From: Clostridiales bacterium | Lineage (GTDB): Bacteria; Bacillota; Clostridia; Christensenellales; Aristaeellaceae | Assembly (NCBI GenBank): GCA_004554085.1 | Contig: SFNY01000042.1 | Location: forward strand, 1-27,137 | Length of the DNA: 27,137 nt | Direction: 5' to 3' | In this document: positions 21,960 to 27,137 of the stretch, piece after piece | How positions within the stretch are numbered: position 1 is the first letter of the stretch | Layout of the letters: each line of letters starts with the position of its first letter | The notes under the pieces: generated by a model | Database searches by the model: none | What the model was told of the DNA's origin: nothing | What the model saw: the letters and a program-made list of their open reading frames with translations, nothing else | Made by a program: the position numbers and the translations under genes

Positions 21960-21988
21960 ATAGACAGCATTTGTTGTTGTGTTTTCGA

Positions 21989-22021
21989 GCGGTCATGGCG
22001 CGCAGCTGTGGCCGCCTTTTT
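21989..22021 (+). terminator. Expression-platform terminator of the lysine riboswitch
   Basis: GCGGTCATGGC (21989-21999) pairs with GCTGTGGCCGC (22005-22015), including three G-U pairs, and is followed by CTTTTT. It lies 30 bases after the aptamer and 60 bases before the first start codon. Confidence 0.85.
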
Positions 22022-22081
22022 ACTTCCGGCAATTTCCAGACCCGGTCGACCAAGGGAACGATATTTTAGGAGGAAGAAACC

Positions 22082-22879
22082 ATGAGGAAACTGATCGCCG
22101 TCGTGATGGCACTTGTCCTGATGCTCACCAGCGCCGCCTTTGCGCAGACCCTGCGCGTGGGCATGGAGTGCAACTATGCGCCCTACAACTGGACCCAGAC
22201 CGAACCCAGCGACACCGCGATTCCGCTGGCGGGCGGCGGCTATGCCGACGGCTACGACGTGCGCATCGCAAAGCGCGTGGCCGACTATCTGGGCATGGAC
22301 ATTGAGATCGTCAAGACCGAGTGGGACGGCCTGATCATGTCCGTGATGAGCGGCGCCATCGACTGCATCATCGCCGGCATGAGCCCCACCGAGGAGCGCA
22401 TGCTGACCATCGACTTCACCGATCCCTACTATGAGAGCGACCTGGTGATCGTGGTGCGCAAGGACGGCGGCTATGCCGACGCCACCTCCCTGGAGGACTT
22501 CGCGGGCGCGACCATCGTGGGCCAGCTGAACACCTTCCACGACACCGTCATCGATCAGATCCCGGATGTGAAGCACGCCACCCCCATGGACACCTTCCCG
22601 ACCATGATCGTCGCCGTGACCGCGGGCTCCGTGGACGGCTACATCTCCGAGCGTCCCGGCGCGGAGAGCGCCATCGCCACCAACCCCGAGCTGACCTACG
22701 TGGTCTTTGACGAGGGCAAGGGCTTCGTGACCGATCCCGCCGACACCAGCATCGCTGTTGGCGTTGCCAAGAACAGCGAGCTGACCGCGAAGATCAACGA
22801 GGCGCTGGCGACCATCTCCAAGGAGGAGCGCCTGGAGATCATGAACGACGCTCTGGCTGCGCAGCCGAGCGCGGAATAA
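22082..22879 (+). CDS. Lysine ABC importer, substrate-binding protein (265 aa)
   Basis: ATG 22082 follows AGGAGGAAG. The signal peptide (MRKLIAVVMALVLMLTSAAFA) ends in AFA-Q with no lipobox cysteine, which is odd for a Gram-positive binding protein. The rest is a family 3 solute-binding protein (SBP_bac_3): LRVGMECNYAPYNW, GYDVRIAKRVADYLGM, then GAIDCIIAGMSPTEERM, and DFTDPYYESDLVIVV. Such proteins bind polar amino acids. The lysine riboswitch upstream points to lysine, possibly with arginine or ornithine as well. A stem-loop at 22897-22928 separates it from the permease gene, which probably keeps binding-protein mRNA higher than that of the membrane parts. Confidence 0.92.
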   Translation: MRKLIAVVMALVLMLTSAAFAQTLRVGMECNYAPYNWTQTEPSDTAIPLAGGGYADGYDVRIAKRVADYLGMDIEIVKTEWDGLIMSVMSGAIDCIIAGMSPTEERMLTIDFTDPYYESDLVIVVRKDGGYADATSLEDFAGATIVGQLNTFHDTVIDQIPDVKHATPMDTFPTMIVAVTAGSVDGYISERPGAESAIATNPELTYVVFDEGKGFVTDPADTSIAVGVAKNSELTAKINEALATISKEERLEIMNDALAAQPSAE

Positions 22880-22900
22880 AGCAGAACCACACGCATGCGG

Positions 22901-22928
22901 GGGCCGTCCTGTTCGACGGCCCGCGTTT
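22901..22928 (+). terminator. Intra-operon stem-loop, partial attenuator
   Basis: GGGCCGTC (22901-22908) pairs perfectly with GACGGCCC (22915-22922), extended by GCG/CGC outside, with only three T following. It may be a leaky terminator or an mRNA-stabilising end. Confidence 0.6.
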
Positions 22929-23008
22929 GCGTCATCCGGCGCATGACGGCCGGACAACCCCTGCGACGCGGATCGTGAGGGGCACTTCAATCGTTGAGGA
23001 GGATTTCC

Positions 23009-23800
23009 ATGCCAAGTACATTTTTCGGCTGGGTCGGCTTTCTGGCGAAGCAATACGGGCCTCTGTTCCTGCGCGGCACGGCCAACACGCTGCTGATCGC
23101 CGTCACGGGCACCATACTCGGCTTCCTGCTGGGCCTGCTGGTGGCCATCGCGCGCACGATTCAGCTGGGTCCGAAGGCATCCGCGTGGAAGCGCGTGCCG
23201 GTGAAGATCCTGCATGCCGTGTTGGGCGTGTACATTGAGGTGTTCCGCGGCACGCCGATGATCGTGCAGGCCATGGTCATCTACTACGGCGCGCTGCAGT
23301 ACCTGGGCCTGGATATGCCCCGGCTGGTGGCTGCGATCTTCATCGTGTCCATCAACACCGGCGCGTACATGGCGGAGATCATCCGCGGCGGCATCATCTC
23401 CATCGACAAGGGCCAGACCGAGGCCGCTCACTCCATTGGCCTCACCCACTGGCAGACCATGGTGAGCGTGGTGCTTCCCCAGGCGATCCGCAACATCATG
23501 CCCTCCATCGGCAACGAGTTCGTGGTCAACATCAAGGACTCCTCCGTGCTGAACGTCATCTCCGTCACGGAGCTGTTCTTCCAGGCCAAGTCCGCCACGG
23601 GCGCGTACTTCCGCTACTTTGAAACCTACTTCATCATCGCGCTGATCTACCTGACCCTCACCTTCTCGATCACCCGCATCCTGCGCCTGATCGAAAAGAA
23701 GATGGACGGCCCGGAGAACTACGTGATCCACGGCTCCCAGTCCGACAGCCATGCCGCCATCGCGGTTCACGAGGAGGGTAACAATGGAACATGTGATTGA
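23009..23800 (+). CDS. Lysine ABC importer, permease (263 aa)
   Basis: The start is ATG 23009 (MPSTFFGWVGFLAKQYG), eight bases after GAGGAGG; a TTG five codons earlier lies within that ribosome site. The protein is a HisM/GlnP-type permease with about five or six membrane segments: LFLRGTANTLLIAVTGTIL at the start, then VEVFRGTPMIVQ-like IEVFRGTPMIVQAMV, and the EAA loop EAAHSIGLTHWQTMVSVVLP that contacts the ATPase. Only one permease gene is present, so the importer probably uses a homodimer. The last 17 bases overlap the ATPase gene. Confidence 0.92.
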   Translation: MPSTFFGWVGFLAKQYGPLFLRGTANTLLIAVTGTILGFLLGLLVAIARTIQLGPKASAWKRVPVKILHAVLGVYIEVFRGTPMIVQAMVIYYGALQYLGLDMPRLVAAIFIVSINTGAYMAEIIRGGIISIDKGQTEAAHSIGLTHWQTMVSVVLPQAIRNIMPSIGNEFVVNIKDSSVLNVISVTELFFQAKSATGAYFRYFETYFIIALIYLTLTFSITRILRLIEKKMDGPENYVIHGSQSDSHAAIAVHEEGNNGTCD

Positions 23801-24515
23801 GGTCAGCCACCTGCGCAAATCCTTCGGCAGCCATGAGGTGCTCAAGGATGTGGACTTCGTCGCCAGCAAGGGCGAGGTCACCTGCATCATCGGCTCCTCC
23901 GGATCGGGCAAGTCCACGCTGCTGAGGTGCATCAACCTGCTGGAAACCCCCGACAGCGGCGTGATCCGCTTCCACGGCGAGGATATCCAGGACGGCAAGC
24001 TGTCCATGGCCCAGTACCACGCCCGGGTGGGCATGGTGTTTCAGCAGTTCAACCTGTTCAACAACATGACGGTGCTCAAGAACTGCATGGTGGGCCAGAT
24101 GAAGGTGCTGGGACGCAGCGCCGCCGAGAGCGAGAAGAACGCCGTGCGCTTTCTGGAGAAGGTGGGCATGATTCAGTTCATCCACGCCAAGCCCCGCCAG
24201 CTCTCCGGCGGACAGAAGCAGCGCGTCGCCATCGCCCGCGCGCTGGCCATGGATCCTGAGGTGCTGCTCTTCGACGAACCCACCTCCGCCCTCGACCCCG
24301 AGATGGTGGGCGAGGTGCTCACCGTCATGCAGGACCTTGCCAAGAGCGGACTTACCATGCTGGTGGTCACCCACGAGATGGGCTTTGCCCGCAATGTGGC
24401 CCACAAGGTCGTGTTCATGGACGGCGGCGTGATCGCCGAGCAGGGCGCGCCCGAGCAGGTGCTGGACAATCCCCAGACACCCCGCCTGCGGGAGTTCCTG
24501 GGAAAGGTGCTCTGA
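23784..24515 (+). CDS. Lysine ABC importer, ATP-binding protein (243 aa)
   Basis: ATG 23784 follows GAGGAGGG and overlaps the permease stop by 17 bases. Walker A (GSSGSGKST, about 32-40), Q-loop (VFQQFNLF), signature LSGGQKQR, Walker B LLFDEPTSALDPE and the H-loop VVTHEM are all intact, as in GlnQ/HisP-type ATPases of polar amino acid importers. A strong terminator follows at 24600. Confidence 0.95.
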   Translation: MEHVIEVSHLRKSFGSHEVLKDVDFVASKGEVTCIIGSSGSGKSTLLRCINLLETPDSGVIRFHGEDIQDGKLSMAQYHARVGMVFQQFNLFNNMTVLKNCMVGQMKVLGRSAAESEKNAVRFLEKVGMIQFIHAKPRQLSGGQKQRVAIARALAMDPEVLLFDEPTSALDPEMVGEVLTVMQDLAKSGLTMLVVTHEMGFARNVAHKVVFMDGGVIAEQGAPEQVLDNPQTPRLREFLGKVL

Positions 24516-24599
24516 GGCGCTTTCTGCGCAAACTTCACCCTGCGTTCAAACCCTGTTCACAGCTCTGGTGTATACTTGAGGATGTCGAGCGGCAGAAAC

Positions 24600-24632
24600 A
24601 TGCGTAAGTCCAGATGGGCTTGCGCATTTTTT
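24600..24632 (+). terminator. Terminator of the lysine ABC operon
   Basis: ATGCGTAAGTCC (24600-24611) pairs with GGGCTTGCGCAT (24616-24627), two wobble pairs, AGAT loop, then six T. Confidence 0.9.
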
Positions 24633-24929
24633 GTTGCAGATGGTACTTCGCCAACATCATCAGAGCAGGAGGATTGGATATAAAGCTGAGAAGAAGGAGC
24701 TGTCTTGTGCTGGCGCTGGACTGCATGGACTGTGTGCTGGCGGAGGAAGCAGTGCTGGAGGAACCTGCGATGATGCATGGCGGTTTTGCTGGTCGCGCTG
24801 GGAATCTGGACTGGACAGAAAAGGTGAAATATGTTAATATATAAATATATCAAAATTATGGATGCATTCTGAAATTTTGAAGAACTTGGCGTGTGGGAAG
24901 AATGGTGCAGGAGAACAGGGGGTAATTCA
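24633..24929. other. Intergenic region before the large secreted protein
   Basis: Short frames in 24614-24844 have no ribosome site and no recognisable product. The right part (24825-24880) turns very AT-rich. A weak promoter may be TGGACA (24812-24817) with TAATAT (24835-24840), 17 bases apart. Nothing else was recognised. Confidence 0.5.
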
Positions 24930-27137
24930 ATGAAACATTTTCGCAGAGTACTGGCGGTCATAATGGCCGTGACCATTCTCATGACGGGCATCTCCTTCAG
25001 CTTCGCGGAGGAGCCGGAAGTGTCGGGACCCGAATTGGAGCAGACTGCTGGAATGGAAACTCCGGAGGAGGAGCCGTCTGTCGGGCCTGATGTGGATGCG
25101 TCTACTGAGCCAGAAGATGCGGCAGATGCCGGCGCCGCGGCGGAGCCGGACGATGCGTCGGATACTGAAGCTGCGGCTGGTGCGACTGCGGAGCCGGATG
25201 AAGAACCTGTGGAGGCGGAACCTTCTGACGAAGAAGCCGCAGACGAAGAACCCGTGGATGAGATGGTTCCCGAAGGCTTCGATGTTTCCGCGCTCATGCA
25301 GGCGAGGGCAAATTCCTCTTGTCCGCACAAGAATTTGTACGTATATGAGGATACCACGAATGAGAAGGTCGAAAGCCTTGGCGAATACGAGCATCGGTAT
25401 TCCTATCTCGTTCTTTCTCGGACGCTGGAGTGCAGTGATTGCGGCATGCGCATTCAGACAATCACGGTGAACAAGACAGAGTATGAAACAATACGCCATC
25501 ATTGGAGCAACTGGAAGGATTATGGATCAAAAGCATACAATGAGTTTTATTGCACAGGCTGCGGCGCGTACAAGAAGGTAAAGCTGCCGTGCAATCACAA
25601 TCATCTGGGCGAAGATGAGTGTGGCAATTACTATTGTATGGAGTGCGATGCGGTTCTCATCTTCTTCCCGCAGACCTGTTCGCATAAGAAATACACGATC
25701 TGGGAACACAACCGCACATACGCCGATGGCTACTATAGGTTTAGCCCGGAGCAGCATCTGAAGCACATGATTACGCCGAGGTATACGGACAGATACCGCT
25801 TTGCCATCTGCGATGACTGCGGCGAGTGGTTGGAGACCCTGAACGGAAAGGTTGTTTCTGTCGGCATAACGGACTATCCCTTCTGGGATTATTCGGAGAG
25901 CTCCGCACTTGAAAAGCACAGCTTTGTCAACCGCGTGTGCACGCAGTGCGGTCAGGAGGAGCAGAGCTGCAAGCATGGGGCGACACGATCCGTGGAAAAT
26001 ACGGATAAGATGACGACCGTCGTGTCCCGGGTGGATGGAAACAAGCATAAGCTTACCGAAACCAGGTATTACGACCTGTACTGCACGACCTGCGGCGCTT
26101 ATGTCGGAGAAGGCGACAAGCTCACAACGAGCAGGGAAGAAGCGCATAAGTGGAATGAGAAATGCGTCTGTACGGTGTGTGGCTATGGCGAACCCTGTGC
26201 GCATGAATATGCAGCGGAGATACATTATACCGTGGGCCAGATCCATACGGATTACAAGTGGACAGGCAAGGGAAATACGCACGATGTAATCTCTTACCGG
26301 ATTTTTGCAGAGTGCTACTATTGTCCGATGTGCAATAAGGTTTATATTCCTGCAAAGGGCGATACCGGAGCAGTGAACAAACAGGATTTTGTTTCGGCGG
26401 ACTTTGCAATGCGCGAAACGGGCCGTTATACGGAAAACTGCTACATGACGAACGGCTGGACGCAGGATTACTATTCCTGCAACTATTGCGGACACAGGAA
26501 GGATAGTCCGGCCAAGCCCAAAGTAACTCTCACTGCGCCCGCGAACAACTCCACAGTGGATCCGGATCAGGCGCTGAAGGTAAAATGGAGCGGAACGCTC
26601 CTGGGTTATGAGGGAGATGACAATTATACAGATTACGAATATGTTTTCTGCCATGTGATTGTCACGGAGCAGGGCCTCTACTATGATCAGGGCGCGGTAT
26701 TCCCGGTCTATAGCGGAAAAAAGGAGTGCACGATCCCTGCCGGCACCATGAAGGCGGGAAAGGTTTACAATATCTTTGTCACATTCGGAAACCAGTCGAG
26801 CTATTATGACATGATTGGCGCGAAAGCGACTGTGACGGCAAAACAGGTTGGAGATCCGAACACTCCCAAGGGAGTTGTGCTCGACAGGGAGGGCACCGTC
26901 ACCCTGAACATGGGCAGCAAATTGACGCTGCATGCGACGATGCAGCCTGCGACGGCGACGCGGAAACTGAGCTGGACCTCCTCCAGCGCCAAGGTTGCCA
27001 CGGTCGATCAGAACGGCGTGGTCACCCCCGTCAAGGAAGGCACCGTCACCATCACCGTCAAGACCCACAACGGCAAGAAGGATACCGTCAAGATCAAAGT
27101 GGTCGATCCCTACAAGCCCACCGGCGTGGTGCTGGAC
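24930..27137 (+). CDS. Large secreted protein with CxxC knuckles and Big_2 domains, N-terminal part (open at window end)
   Basis: ATG 24930 follows GGGGGT, and the frame is open for 736 codons to the last base. Residues 1-26 are a signal peptide (ILMTGISFSFAEE). Residues about 28-125 are an acidic Glu/Asp/Ala/Pro-rich stalk. Residues 131-520 hold nine CxxC pairs (CSDC, CTGC, CMEC, CDDC, CTQC, CTTC, CTVC, CPMC, CNYC), most followed by Gly, with five C-H motifs between them (SCPHK, PCNHN, TCSHK, SCKHG, PCAHE). They read as repeated zinc-ribbon-like modules, unusual outside the cell. An Fn3-like segment (about 531-640) follows, then a Big_2 Ig-like domain (about 648-730) and the first residues of a second copy. 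It is probably a surface or secreted adhesin-like protein; metal binding is inferred. Base composition is less GC-rich than its neighbours. Confidence 0.88.
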   Translation, partial: MKHFRRVLAVIMAVTILMTGISFSFAEEPEVSGPELEQTAGMETPEEEPSVGPDVDASTEPEDAADAGAAAEPDDASDTEAAAGATAEPDEEPVEAEPSDEEAADEEPVDEMVPEGFDVSALMQARANSSCPHKNLYVYEDTTNEKVESLGEYEHRYSYLVLSRTLECSDCGMRIQTITVNKTEYETIRHHWSNWKDYGSKAYNEFYCTGCGAYKKVKLPCNHNHLGEDECGNYYCMECDAVLIFFPQTCSHKKYTIWEHNRTYADGYYRFSPEQHLKHMITPRYTDRYRFAICDDCGEWLETLNGKVVSVGITDYPFWDYSESSALEKHSFVNRVCTQCGQEEQSCKHGATRSVENTDKMTTVVSRVDGNKHKLTETRYYDLYCTTCGAYVGEGDKLTTSREEAHKWNEKCVCTVCGYGEPCAHEYAAEIHYTVGQIHTDYKWTGKGNTHDVISYRIFAECYYCPMCNKVYIPAKGDTGAVNKQDFVSADFAMRETGRYTENCYMTNGWTQDYYSCNYCGHRKDSPAKPKVTLTAPANNSTVDPDQALKVKWSGTLLGYEGDDNYTDYEYVFCHVIVTEQGLYYDQGAVFPVYSGKKECTIPAGTMKAGKVYNIFVTFGNQSSYYDMIGAKATVTAKQVGDPNTPKGVVLDREGTVTLNMGSKLTLHATMQPATATRKLSWTSSSAKVATVDQNGVVTPVKEGTVTITVKTHNGKKDTVKIKVVDPYKPTGVVLD

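Noticed and set aside
21950..24034. Minus-strand frame of 694 codons across the riboswitch and ABC genes
   Set aside because: It runs antisense through three well-supported genes and a riboswitch, is His/Asp/Gly-rich and has no family features.
24614..24844. Short frames before the large secreted protein
   Set aside because: The first starts inside the ABC-operon terminator stem and none has a ribosome site. A decayed gene remnant is possible but cannot be shown.

Overview
The window reads as chromosome of a high-GC anaerobic Bacillota (class Clostridia, possibly a Christensenellales-like gut lineage; the class is fairly secure, the order is a guess). The evidence is a lysine (L-box) riboswitch, SpoIID/LytB, VanY/DacB, PhoBR-like, GtrA, DUF2318, MnmM and DUF1667 families, a lipobox protein, strong Shine-Dalgarno sites and sigma-A promoters. 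No rRNA, tRNA or CRISPR array was seen.

Region 1 (1-2045) is the right end of an integrated element: the C-terminal part of a large serine recombinase, an AT-rich cargo gene of unknown function lying between two almost identical terminators, a cluster of GCTACCA direct repeats, and the 5' fragment of a MATE efflux gene that the element appears to have split. Region 2 (2110-5449) holds a GtrA gene and a secreted protein on the minus strand. Divergent from them is a two-gene metal operon: a DUF2318 lipoprotein and an HMA / SafE-like membrane / cupredoxin fusion. Region 3 (5456-6300) is an array of four tandem 209-bp units, each with two hairpins. The last unit has compensatory changes in its main stem, and the array ends at the stop codon of the next gene.

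Region 4 (6301-9945, minus) is one operon read from a clear promoter: HD-domain protein, PdxY-like kinase, OmpR-type regulator and PhoR-type kinase, the last three linked by ATGA overlaps. Region 5 (9972-13140, minus) is a three-gene glycerol-3-phosphate oxidation set: GlpA-like protein with BFD-type domain, FAD/NAD oxidoreductase and DUF1667 protein. Region 6 (13356-19030, plus) is a cell-wall cluster: SpoIID/LytB protein with SH3-like domains and a Thr/Pro/Ser-rich linker, a four-repeat peptidoglycan-binding protein, a TrmN6-like methyltransferase, and a D,D-carboxypeptidase with its own promoter.

Region 7 (19064-21687, plus) holds an MFS transporter with an apparent 3' one-base deletion, MnmM, and a PHP-domain phosphoesterase. 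Region 8 (21723-24632, plus) is a lysine-riboswitch-controlled ABC importer (binding protein, permease, ATPase), so lysine is its likely substrate. Region 9 (24930 to the end, plus) is the N-terminal part of a large secreted protein with an acidic stalk, nine CxxC knuckles interleaved with C-x(0-1)-H motifs, an Fn3-like segment and Big_2 repeats that run off the window.
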